This document shows, piece by piece, positions 11,431 to 21,197 of a stretch of DNA of 64,000 nucleotides; position 1 is the first letter of the stretch, and each line of letters starts with the position of its first letter. Made by a program: the position numbers and the translations under genes. The stretch spans positions 19,696 to 83,695 of the forward strand of contig BDSL01000193.1 in NCBI GenBank assembly GCA_003116995.1, read 5' to 3'. The stretch is from Yamagishiella unicocca (taxonomy: Eukaryota > Chlorophyta > Chlorophyceae > Chlamydomonadales > Volvocaceae). A model generated the notes under the pieces. That model was not told the DNA's origin. It ran no database searches and worked only from the letters and a program-made list of their open reading frames with translations.

Positions 11431-12916
11431 GTGTCGGGCAGGTGGTGACAAGTAAAAGGGGGGAGAGATGGCTCGTTTACCCGACATAGGCAGGAGACGG
11501 AGGGCAGAAAGAAACCCGGCGACTAGTTTGGAATACGCGTTTGGATTTCGCATGCGGTATCCAATTTGATTTTGATACCGCAGCCTGCGGTTAAGGCTCC
11601 GCCAACACCGTTCTAGAGGAAAGGGAACCGACTACCGCACGGGTTTGCACCGACGTTTGGGGAGCACGTGGGAGAACTTGGGATGTGGGCTGGACAGGCA
11701 AGTGATGGGGGGGGTCGTAAGGGGCATGAGATTGGCGACGATGCTGCGCTTGTGTATGTGACCGTCAGCGGATCCAACACACATCGCATGGACGGAGCAT
11801 GCGGGAGGACCGTGGGCGGGGCACGTAGGAGTTTGAGGATGTGATGGCAGTGTCGCAAACCATGCAGCGTGGCGGCGGGCTGGATGCACGACCGGGCTGT
11901 ACGGCAGGCGCTGCTTCGACACACGTGTCCACCCTTCAATGACCTGACCCGTGGTCACCTTTGGTCACCCCTTCGTCTTTTCGGGCACCCCTTCGTGTCT
12001 TGGCTACTTACTTGGCTTTGCATTTACTTACAACAGCGACGTCCCGTCCGACGAGGGCGCCGCGATGCACGCCGCCAGCTGCCGACACTCCGCCTCACAG
12101 ACACGCCTGCCACTCCATCTCACAGACACAACAACTGCTTGCTGGCCGTCCAACTGGTACGTACCCGACCAGCAGAGGTCACGGCCAACGTGCGCATCTT
12201 TTCAGCGCATCCCTCCGCCGCATGCTTCACTCTTCAACCTCGTCAGCCCCGGCAGCATCACAAGCAGACACAGGGCCCATGAGCCACGACAACGCTCTCC
12301 GCACCACCAGCGCTGCCCTGCCCAAGAACGGCAACCGCACCAGCCGCTCAAGCTATTGCACCCTTCGCAAGACCCCGCTACCACCGCGGCCACTCCTGGA
12401 CATTGCAAGCAGGGGCCCCTCGGCGCCCGCTGCCGCTGTGCACCAGTGCTCCTACCCCCCCTTCCACATCGCCACCGCATGGCGCGCACCTATGGTGCAC
12501 ACCTACGGTGCATACCTGCCTGTCTACCTATACCTACCTGCCTACCATACACGCACATACACATAAAATAAAACATCGGCTGAGCATCACTTCGCCCCTG
12601 ACCCCCGAAGAATCCCACAAGTCCTGCGAAATCTCCAAAGCCCCGGAAGAGGTGTCGATGCCGCCGCAATCCGGCTTGGTTGCTACACGCGGTGGGAGTC
12701 GGGGGGCCGGGGAGTGGTGCGGATGACCGGTAAGTTAAAAGGCAGAGAGGCTCCAAGTCGTTGAGCGCCCAGTTGGCGGTTGCGTACTGCAGCGCGGCCT
12801 TGCCCCCACAGTCCGGCGGAGCGGACGAGGCTGCGGCGAAGCGTGCTCCGACTCCACCCCCACCGCACCCTTACCACGGCACCCTGACTGCCCGCTACCG
12901 CCACACCGCCACGTTG
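11431..12916. other. duplicated non-coding region downstream of OPR-A
   Basis: It is nearly identical to about 24770-26380. It contains a stem with arms GCGGTATC and GATACCGC around 11563-11585 (also at about 24880-24905). Frames of 90-200 codons at 11950-12570 are open in several registers at once and are not called. It probably includes the 3' UTR of the minus-strand OPR gene; a minus-strand TGTAA, the usual volvocine poly(A) signal, lies near 12028. Confidence 0.5.
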
Positions 12917-14699
12917 CTACTGCCGCTGCTCCCCACTCTCCACCCGCAGCCCCCGGTCCTGCTCCTCGACCCCCTGCCCTGCTTCGCTGGCTGCCTTGGC
13001 TGCTGCCTCGCCCCGCTCAGCCGCGCCTGCGTTCGCGCCGGGCGTCGGCAGCAGCGCCGGCTCGTAGCCCATGGCGCGGTAGGTGCGGTGCAGCTCCAGC
13101 AGCTGCTCCGGAACCAGCGCGCCGGCTGCCAGGCGCTGCCGCGACTGCGCCTCGTGGCGCCGCAGCCAGTCGGGGCTGAGCCTCAGCCTCGCCGCCGCGA
13201 CCCCCTGCAGCAGCACCACCAGGTCCACACCGTTGAACTGGTCCGCGAGCTGGTCCGCGCGAGGCAGCAGCTCCTGCAGCAGCTGCCCGCACAGCTGCCG
13301 CACGCCGCTGCACCGCCCGGCGCGGCGAGCCACGCACCCTACGGCGAAGATAGCGTTGGCGCACTGGCGCGCCGTCAGCGGCGGAGCCGCCGCCGCCTCC
13401 TTCGCCGCCACCTCCGTCGCCGCCGCCTCCCCCGCCACCTCACCGCCGCTGCCGCCGGAGCTGGCGCCCACTCCGATGGAGCGCACACGCACCAGCAGCG
13501 CCGCCAGAGCCGAGGACATGCGCGCCGGCGGCAGGTGCGGCGAGACGCGCGTGGTCGCCAGCAGCACCGAAACCAACGTGGTGGTCCGCAAGCGGCCGTG
13601 GAAGGGCTCCAGCTGGCAAGCCAGCGAGTTGAGCAGGTCGCCGTCGGCGGCGCGGTAGCCCAGGCCGCTGCACAGCTTGGCCATGGCCAGCAGCACCATC
13701 ACGCAGTCCGCCGGCTGGTAGCGGGGCAGGCCGGCGCGCAGCGCCACACAGCAGTCCAGCATCCAGTCCTCGTGGGGGCGCCAGTCCAAGCTGGCCAGGC
13801 CCCACAGCGTGCCGGCCAGCTCCTGGGGCGGGAAGCAGCCCAGGCTCGGCTGCACGGCGGAGCAGAAGTGCAGGAGCCACGTGCCGGAGGGGCGGTAGGA
13901 CAGGCGCACCAGCGCCCACAGCAGGTTGTTGTACGCCTGGGGCGGCAGCGGCAGCGACAGCGCAGAAGGAGGAGGAGGGGACCAGTCGGCGCTGGAGGCA
14001 CCGCCGCCGCCGCGCTGCAGCCGCTGCCTCAGCCTCAGCTGCTGCCGCCTCCAGAGCTCCTTCTGGCGCTGGGATGCTGCCTGGTGCGCCGCTGCGCCGG
14101 GCGGCTGCAGCGCCTGCTGCTGCGTGGAGACGCCCAGCGGGTGCGGGTCTCGCGGGTGCTGCAGCACCGCCGCGCGGCAGTAGCGCAGGAAGGCCGTGGT
14201 CCACTTGCGGTCGGGGCGGTAGCGCATGCGCCCCAGCGCCCACGCCAGCATGGTCAGCCCCTGCGCGTCCATGCTGTTGAACCGCCGCTGCGCCTGCCAC
14301 ATGAAGTGCCGCATCCACTCCGCCGGCGGTCGCACGCCCAGCACCGCGATGCTGTAGAGCACGTTGACCACGGCGGTGCCGCTGGCGAAGGTGCGTGTGG
14401 CCGCCTCGCAGCGCTGCAGGAAGGCGCGCAGCCACTCCGGGCCCGGGTCCAGGCGCATCGTCGCCAGCGCCCAGATGGTCATCGAGAGCTCCTCGCCGCC
14501 GTAGTCCGCCATGGCGGCGCGAGATGCCGCCAGCAGCGCCTCGAGGGCGGGGTACGGCGGCGGCGTCCGCAGCAGCGCCATGCCGTACAGCGTCATGGAC
14601 AGCTCGACGGGGCGGGCGGTGTGCAGGCGGGGCAGCAGGCCGGCAAGCAGCTCCGCAGACCAGGACCCATCCAGGGTGAAGCCGAAGTCTCGATGGTAC
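12917..14699 (-). CDS. OPR-A, exon 3: octotricopeptide-repeat domain
   Basis: The exon runs from the acceptor CCCCAG at 14700 to a stop at 12917. It encodes about 590 residues of degenerate 38-residue helical repeats. Typical units include LSMTIWALATMRLDPGPEWL, VLYSIAVLGVRPPAEWM and LLWALVRLSYRPSGTWLL, the (L/V)xxxLWALAxLxxRPxxxWL pattern of chlorophyte OPR factors. These proteins act in chloroplast or mitochondrial RNA processing, stability or translation; the target RNA is unknown. A Q/R-rich linker (about 14040-14110 bp) splits the repeats. It matches OPR-B exon 3 closely, with one extra Pro codon near 13970. The exon is intact but its upstream partner exon 2 is destroyed. Confidence 0.8.
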
Positions 14700-15430
14700 C
14701 TGGGGTGTGAGGTGGGAGGGGCGGGAGGTGGGAGGTGAGTGGCGCGAAACGCAGCGGAGACGCGCAGTGAGATTGAGTGCGGGCGGGTGAGAGCACCGCG
14801 GCTACGTTCAGCAGGCAAGCTGCGAGCCGCCTACTAGGCTGGGGAGTGATGAGCAGGTTCCGAGTGTGTTTGAGAGGGCACCGGGCTGTGTGTTGAGAGT
14901 GCTCCGTGCGCTGCCGGCAACACAAAACCAAAAGCGCCGCCGGCAGTGCTCCAACATGTGGTTGGGTTGCGTCAGCTACTTGACCTCCGCTGCTCTAACC
15001 TAGGGGGAGCCACCACCACCAGGTGGGTCCGACGCGAGGGGCATCTGCAACACACCCTGCCTTTGTTCAACCCATCATGGCCTAGATCAAGCGAGGTTAC
15101 GCTCGTCTCACTACAGGTTTTCCACTTGCTCGACCCAGCCTCACCCCCTTACCCCTCAGCACACATATGTTGCACCACAGCTGATCCCACCTGCCCTGGT
15201 ATCGGCTGATTCCACCTGCCCTGGTATCGGCTGACACCACACAGATCGAATCGCCTGTTCGACATCATAACAAGCGCGCAGCGCTTCACTCCCAACGCCA
15301 GCCGGTGCGGCCCCATAACCCCTAACCGCCACCCTCCCCCTCCCGCCTCCTTCGTGAACCCTTTTGCATCACCGCCCCCAACCTAAACCCGACCGATCCC
15401 ACCCCGACTCCACGTCCCCCCACACCACCC
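14700..15430 (-). other. intron 2 of OPR-A
   Basis: This is non-coding sequence homologous to 28162-28953. It carries two copies of a CTGATxCCACCTGCCCTGGT repeat near 15181-15225, whereas OPR-B has about five. Confidence 0.6.
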
Positions 15431-15803
15431 TACCAGCCCCGAGCAGATGGCTCGCTGCTCCGCCCACGCCGAGCGGCTGACCCGCGAGACGGGTCTCCGC
15501 ACCCGGGTGATCGGATGGTACCACAGCCACCCGCACATCACCGTGCTGCCCTCGCACGTGGACGTGCGGACGCAGGTGGGGCTCCAGGGGGGGGGAAGAC
15601 CCGGTTACGCGACATGGGAAATGACGCGGTTACGCGACATGGGAAATATCGGTTACAGGACATACGAAAAGATGCAGGTGGGGGCGGGTGGCGAGAAGAC
15701 CCGGTTACAGGATATGGGAGACGGAGGGCAGAAACTAAAAGCCGGCGAGTAGTTTTGGCACACGCGTCTGGGTGTGCATGCGGGAGAGGTTGGTTAACCC
15801 TAC
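15431..15803 (+). other. foreign segment replacing part of OPR-A exon 2
   Basis: OPR-A and OPR-B match up to about 15430/28953 and again from about 15804/29111. Between these points OPR-A has this unrelated segment in place of the 3' half and donor of OPR exon 2. It contains the BRCC36-like exon (15447-15575) followed by intron-like sequence. A direct repeat of GTTACGCGACATGGGAAAT occurs at 15604 and 15631. A piece near 15715-15760 (GACGGAGGGCAGAAA) matches 11495 and 24830. Confidence 0.75.
15447..15575 (+). pseudogene. BRCC36: orphan exon of a BRCC36-type JAMM deubiquitinase
   Basis: A 129-bp, phase-0 exon is flanked by acceptor GAGCAG and donor GTGGGG. It encodes 43 residues containing the complete JAMM metal-binding signature HSHPHITVLPSHVD within VIGWYHSHPHITVLPSHVDV. 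In the BRCC36/BRCC3 family this segment coordinates the catalytic zinc that cleaves Lys63-linked ubiquitin chains. I see no other exon of the gene nearby, so this is an isolated, captured exon lying on the strand opposite the OPR gene. Identity is strong from the motif; function here is unlikely unless it is spliced into an unknown transcript. Confidence 0.8.
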
Positions 15804-15895
15804 CTAAGCTCCGAGCGGTTCCCCGCAGCCGCTGTGTGACTCCGTCCAGCAGCGCCGCCACCAGCTGGATGGCTCAGGTGCATCACCACGGACCT
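15804..15895 (-). pseudogene. remnant of OPR-A exon 2
   Basis: It aligns with the 5' half of OPR-B exon 2 (29111-29235) but has an internal deletion of about 40 bp near 15868 and has lost the 3' half and the donor site. The OPR-A frame therefore cannot continue into exon 3 as it does in OPR-B. Confidence 0.7.
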
Positions 15896-16368
15896 GGCCG
15901 GGGGGAGAGGTTGGGGGAAGTGAGAGGAAACCCGCAGGGGGGAGGGAGGGCGCGGGAGGGCGGGAGGGCTCGACCATCCAACCGCACGGCCAGCTTTGAA
16001 CAGGCCAAGATGCGAGTGTGTGGGGATGTGTGCACCCGAAACTGCCGCCACGTCGCATCAGGTCGGCCAGCCTGGATGCTGCCTGCCGCATCAGGTCCGT
16101 GTCAAGACGGCACCGCAGCCACCACGAACCCTTCAGTTGGAAGCCCCTCGGGACGCCGGGCAAGGGCGCAACAAGGGGGCCGGTAGTCCCCACCCCCGCC
16201 CCCTGGTCTTCCCCCTCCAGCTTGACCAAAGGCTGAGGATCCCGCCCCCTCCACCCTTTAGGTTCACGGCGTCCCCCTTCGCACGCCCCCCGCACCCCCT
16301 CTGCACCCACCCTCTGCAGCCCCGCTCCGTCCCCGCTGCACCCCCCTCCGCTCCGCAGCGCCACCTAC

Positions 16369-16790
16369 CCCAGGAGCTCGTGATCGAGGCGCGGTCCATG
16401 CAGCTGCAGGAACCGCTGCAAGCTGTGGCATGTACGGCGAGCAACCAGTTCTCTTCCCAGGCCCCCCCACTGCCCGCTTGGGTCCACCGGCTCGAGGGAG
16501 GGGCGGTTCGGAGGGGGCGGGCGGCGACCCGTATCGCCGCCGTGGGTCGCACCCGGCGGCCGTTCCAGCTGTGGCTTGCGGATTTCTGATACCGCCGCAG
16601 CGGCCAGCGGTGGCCACTGGGCGGACGCAAGCAGGCGCCCGCCGTGTCGCGTACCCCCCTCAGTGGTCTGCGGGGGCGCCTCTCCCACGAGCCCCTCCTC
16701 GAGCTCAGGTGGAGGCTGACCCGCTGTGTCGTAGCGCAGTGGAGGAATCAGCGCCGCGACAGTATGCTCAGCCGCGCCGTTCACTGCTAT
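16369..16790 (-). CDS. OPR-A, exon 1 (N-terminal part)
   Basis: This exon spans the conserved acceptor TTGCAG at 16791 to the donor GTAGGT at 16368. The frame ends TCHSLQRFLQLHGPRLDHEL, like an OPR N-terminal helix pair. The middle is low-complexity and Pro/Gly/Arg-rich. It is 180 bp shorter than the OPR-B exon, which carries an in-frame insertion. No in-frame ATG sits in a convincing position; an ATG at 16808 lies just before the acceptor-like site. Because exon 2 is broken this copy is probably not producing a full OPR protein. Confidence 0.5.
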
Positions 16791-17819
16791 CTGCAAGTAA
16801 GGCGCCATCCTGGAGCACGAGTGACCCGGTCAGGGGGCGGGGGTCTGGCCAGGGAGGGAAACGGTTTGAGGAGTCGGTTGTTTAAGGCGACATGTTGGAG
16901 GACTTGGTAAGGTGGCGGCTGGACAGCGAAGCACAGTGACGCCCCCACAGGCCCCGACCCGCTGAAGCAGGAGCGGTGTCGCCAGGAGGTCCCTCCGGGA
17001 GATGTGGAACATGTGCGGGATGGTTGCGGAGGGGGTAGGGCCGTCAGGGGGCGCTGCACTCCTCCAGATGGGCCGATCAAGTGGGTTTCTGGGGTAGAAA
17101 GCCATGACGCCATTGATGCTGCCCGGACAAACCCTCATTCATTTCTTGTGCGGGCACGTGGGGACACATTACTGCGTACGATATGCTGCATGCTGCTGCC
17201 AGTCATCACTGGCGCCAGCTTTGGATACTTTAGCTGCCTTGTCGTTCAGTAGCAGTGACTGAGTAATGCGGGAGGTGGTAAACGCGCAGGACGCAGCCCA
17301 TGTCTTACTGAGTAAATTACGACGCGAGCATCCTTCCGGTTTGCGGGTTGCGGGAGAACGGCGAGGAAAATTATCATCCAGCAGTCTGCCGCCCGTGTGA
17401 TGGCCCGGAACCGCTGGGCCTTGCAGGGCAGTATTGCGAAACACATGAGAGACATGTTGCCCGGAAGATGTACCTCGACGAGACTCGTGTTGCGTCAGGA
17501 GCAAAGTCTCATACACCTTGTTAGGGTTCATGGATAACGAGGAGCCATTAAGACGAGAGAGAAATTTATCGACTAAGTGTACAATACCCCGCCAGATGAA
17601 CGGGACAGCTCAGACCAACTTCCAGTAAACTTGCGAAACAATTTTACATGAATAGCTCAAAGCTGCTATGGAGACACGAATCGTGCCTAGAAGCAAGCAG
17701 TTCTAGTACTTACCTGTGCCTGCGACCCTGATTTGTCAGTCTACCCAACCAAACACGCCGGTTATCATCAAGTGGCTCAAGTACTTTATCGTTTTGAAGC
17801 TGTTGCAGCAGAGCCGCCC
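16791..17819. promoter_or_regulatory. divergent 5' region between OPR-A and ANK2
   Basis: This is the head-to-head interval, conserved with 5641-6472. It contains a segment around 16970-17065 that is missing upstream of ANK1 but partly present upstream of ANK3 (GCCAGGAGGTCC at 20508). No obvious core promoter motif was found. Confidence 0.35.
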
Positions 17820-20110
17820 ATGTCACAGCGGCAGTCGACGCATTTGCTGGACGAGGCGCCGACAATTTCAGCGGCACGAGTATGGTCTCCGGACATAGTG
17901 GAGAATGTCGTGCGCTTCCTGTGCCCCAATGAGGTCGCGTGCACTATCCGCTTGGTGGACAAAGCCACATCGCTGCAGTTCCGCCATCGCGCGACCGTGC
18001 GCCTTTCTGTTCCATCCCCCCACGTCGCATTTATGAATCGCTGGGGTGTGCCAGGCGCCATGCGGTCGCTTACTCTCTCGCGGCGGCAGCAGCTTGTATG
18101 CTTAACAGCGGCCAGCGGCAGCCTGCCCAACCTGGAAGTGGCGTTTGAGTGTGCGGGTTTTGTCTTGACGGCCTCGACGTTGCCTGACACCGATGTCATC
18201 GCCGCTGCCGCCGCCGCTGAGCGGCTGGAGGTGTGCCAGTGGCTTCGGCAGCGTGGCTGCTCCTGGCGCGGGGCTCTGGCCGCAGCAGCACAGGCAGGCC
18301 ACCAGGTGGTGTGCGAGTGGCTCCTGGACAACGGCTGCCCCTGGGGTGGTCTCGCCGTCTATGCTGCTGCCCAAGCCGGCCACGTGGGCCTGATGGAATG
18401 GCTGCTGGAGGGGCGCCGCTACCTGGAGGACCACGTTGTTTTTGGCTTCCTTTCGTCTGTGGTGGCTTGGGGCTGCGACCTGGCGGTGCTGCAGCGGCTA
18501 CGCCGCGAGTACATTGGAAAGCGCAGTGCTAGCGGGCAGCCGCTGCTGCGAGATCTCCACGATGAGCTGGTTGTTGAGGGCGCCGCCAGCAGCCCCACAG
18601 CGGACTGGCAGGCCAAGGTCGAGTGGCTGGAGGGGCAGGGCTACCGGCGCAGCTCCTCAGCATGTGCTAAAGCTGCATCCCGACCGGACGCAGCTGACCG
18701 CCTGCGGTGGCTGCGGCAGCGGGGCTACCCGGCAGACGTAACTGCACTTTACGGGGCCGCCCGCACCGGCAACCTGGCTGCTGTGACGTTCCTGCTGGCG
18801 GAGGACGTAGGAGCCGGCGAGGACGGATCAGCTGGACATGAAGCCGCTGCCGGTGGCCACCTGGCCGTCCTGGAAGCCCTGCACGCCCACGGCTGCCCCC
18901 TGGATGCCTCACTTATTGCCAGGGTCGCAGCCTCTGGTGGGCACCTGGCAGTGGTGGCCTGGGCGGTGGAGACGCTCGGTGCCACGATAGCGAGTATCGA
19001 CACCGGCGACGCGGCCAGGTCAGGCAGTGTGGAGCTGCTGTCCTGGCTGCACGAGCGCGGATGCGAATGGCATGAAAACACCTTTTTCGCCGCTGCAAGG
19101 AGTGGCTGCGAGGAGACGGTGGAGTGGCTGCTGGATCACGGCTGCCCCATGACGGTGGGTGAGACACTGGGCTAGCCCCCATGGGCTGATGTCGGTTGAC
19201 CGGTTTTCCGTTGACTTAGCGAGGCTTCGGCCTTGGGAAACTGCGGATGTGATGTGAGGGGGCGCGGTGAGGTGACGGTGAACCAACTAACTAGCGAGCT
19301 TATGGCTGCCGTACAGTTGCGAGATTCGTTGTGGTGCTGTTCCCTGAACCTGCCCGCGGGAATGTTGGGGCTGATATGGGTGCCCACAGCCATCCAAGGG
19401 GGATGGCCACTGGAATAGATACTAGGGGAAATGCGCACATACGCGATGGGTTTGGTTGGGGCATGGTTGCTTCAGCCAGGTTGGTGGTGCTGTGCATGGT
19501 GGCCCTGGTGGAGGGGAAGGGGGGAAGCAGGAGGTCGCAGCGGGACAGGGAGGGTTACCGAAATTAACAGACATCTCAATCAGGCCCAACGATGCTAGAT
19601 AAGGAAAGGAGGCAGAGGGGTTCGTTTCATTCGGGAGATATCGCATAAGGACGATGACGGTCTGAAGCGTCTGAAGGGTGGGGGTGGAGAAGGCGGGATG
19701 CTGGGTTAGGGCGGGTTCGGCGTTGTTGTCTGAAGTATACCTCTGGGAGAACCATCCAGCGGTTTCTGCCAGCAACCGCCCACGTCTTTTTCGTCCTGGT
19801 AATCCCTCAACGCAACATCCCTTCCCCTCCTCAGAGCGACTATGATGCCCCTGCCCACAAAGGCGACCTAGCTATGCTGCGCTGCTATCGGCGGCTGGGC
19901 TGCCCATGGGATTCCGACAGGATGACCTTCACGTGCTTGGCCTGGGAAACGTATGAGTTTCCCGTGCTGCGCTGGCTGGTAGAAGCGGGCTACCCGGTGG
20001 ATTGGGACGAAGCAGTGAAGGCGGCGGACCGGCGGAAAGAGGTGGATCGGCACGAGGTGCTGGCGTGGCTGGCAGCCGAACGGAAGCAGCGATTAGGTGC
20101 ATCGCAGTAG
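17820..20110 (+). CDS. F-box-like/ankyrin-repeat protein, copy ANK2
   Basis: Exon 1 is 17820-19154 and exon 2 is 19835-20110, giving 536 residues; the junction keeps phase 0. The N-terminus carries the F-box-like WSPDIVENVVRFLCPNEVAC segment. It is followed by degenerate ankyrin repeats such as WLRQRGCSWRG, EWLLDNGCPWGG and ALHAHGCPLDAS. Compared with ANK1, the repeats around residues 200-260 differ strongly (an insertion of about eight codons near 18500), while flanking repeats are nearly identical, suggesting selection or gene conversion. The stop after GASQ is shared with ANK3. It is the healthiest of the three copies; an SCF adaptor role is inferred from the family. Confidence 0.82.
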
Positions 20111-21197
20111 CAGCTGTCGCGACAGTCATGGTGGCAGTAGCATATCCTCCGGGCGCCCTGGGAGCCCAAGCTCTGCAGACGTGGCCCTAGACCGACGGAT
20201 GGCCCTAGCGGTTGCCTGGTGTGGTAATTGTTTTGTTGCCTGCTGGCGTGCGTGCGGTAGCTTGGTTGCCATTTGCGGAGTTGGTGGTCAAGGGCACAAG
20301 GTACGGTGCGGTGTCGAGGGCGACCCAAGTGCGATGTGGTTTCGCCACCTTACATTCCAAGGGTGGAGTTGCGGCAAACGGCTGTGGCGCCTCACTTCAT
20401 TGAGCCCGGGGCTGAGCGCTGATCGAGTGCTGGTGGAGCATTGCGCCCCCCTGCCCTGTCAGTGACCTCGTGCATGGCCGGGAGGTGGCGGGTGGTGGAG
20501 CGGTGTTGCCAGGAGGTCCCGCTGGAGACGTGTGACATGTTAGAGATGGTGGTGGAGGGGGAAGGCGCTGTGTCCGCCCACCCACTCCCTCCCTTGGGTT
20601 TGTACGACCTCCTTCCTCCAACACCGTTGAGATATCTGGGCAGAAGCCCCATGTGCAGTGGTGGGGGTTACTGGGTACGATATACTGAACGTTGCTGTAG
20701 TCATTACTCGAGCAAGCTTTGAAAACTTTAGCTGCCTTGTCATTCAGTAGCAACCGCTGGGCCTGAAACCTGGCGCTGCCTGACGAAACACGTAGGAGAC
20801 CGAAGGAGACACGTTGCCCGGCAGATGTACCTCGATGAGGCTCGCGCTCCATCAGAAACAACGGCTCGTGCGTCCTTCAAGAGCTTTATGAATAAGGAAG
20901 TGGCGCCACGATGGGAGAGAAATTTGTCGGCTAGGCATACAGTACCCCTTACAGTACAAATGAACGGAACCAGCTTGCAATAAACATGCAAGTGACGACT
21001 GAAGCTCACGCCGCCTCGCATATCCGCTGCACCCGTAATAAAAAACATATGAGAGACTCGGGAGACGCGAATTGTGCCTAGCAACAAGCAACGCTACTTA
21101 TAACCAGTGCCTGCTACCCTCTTTTGCCGGCCCACCGCACCAAACACCCGCTTCGTAACCTCAAATACATTTAGTTTTTATGGAAGCCAAGCCACCC
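20111..21197. other. spacer between ANK2 and ANK3
   Basis: No gene is seen. The right part (about 20490-21120) is a diverged copy of the ANK 5' region. It has GAGAAATTTGTCGGCTAGGCAT near 20917, matching GAGAAATTTATCGACTAAGTGT at 6205 and 17559. A TTATAA motif lies at 21097. Confidence 0.5.

Noticed and set aside
11951..12571. 206- and 201-codon overlapping plus frames, repeated at 25191-25892
   Set aside because: Two registers are open simultaneously in Pro/Ser/His-rich sequence, and the region lies downstream of OPR genes as likely 3' UTR.
12761..14710. 649-codon plus-strand frame opposite OPR-A (and 597 codons at 26379-28172)
   Set aside because: It is a GC-rich antisense shadow of the OPR exon: Gln/Arg/His-rich low complexity, no domain, and the minus frame has clear OPR repeats.
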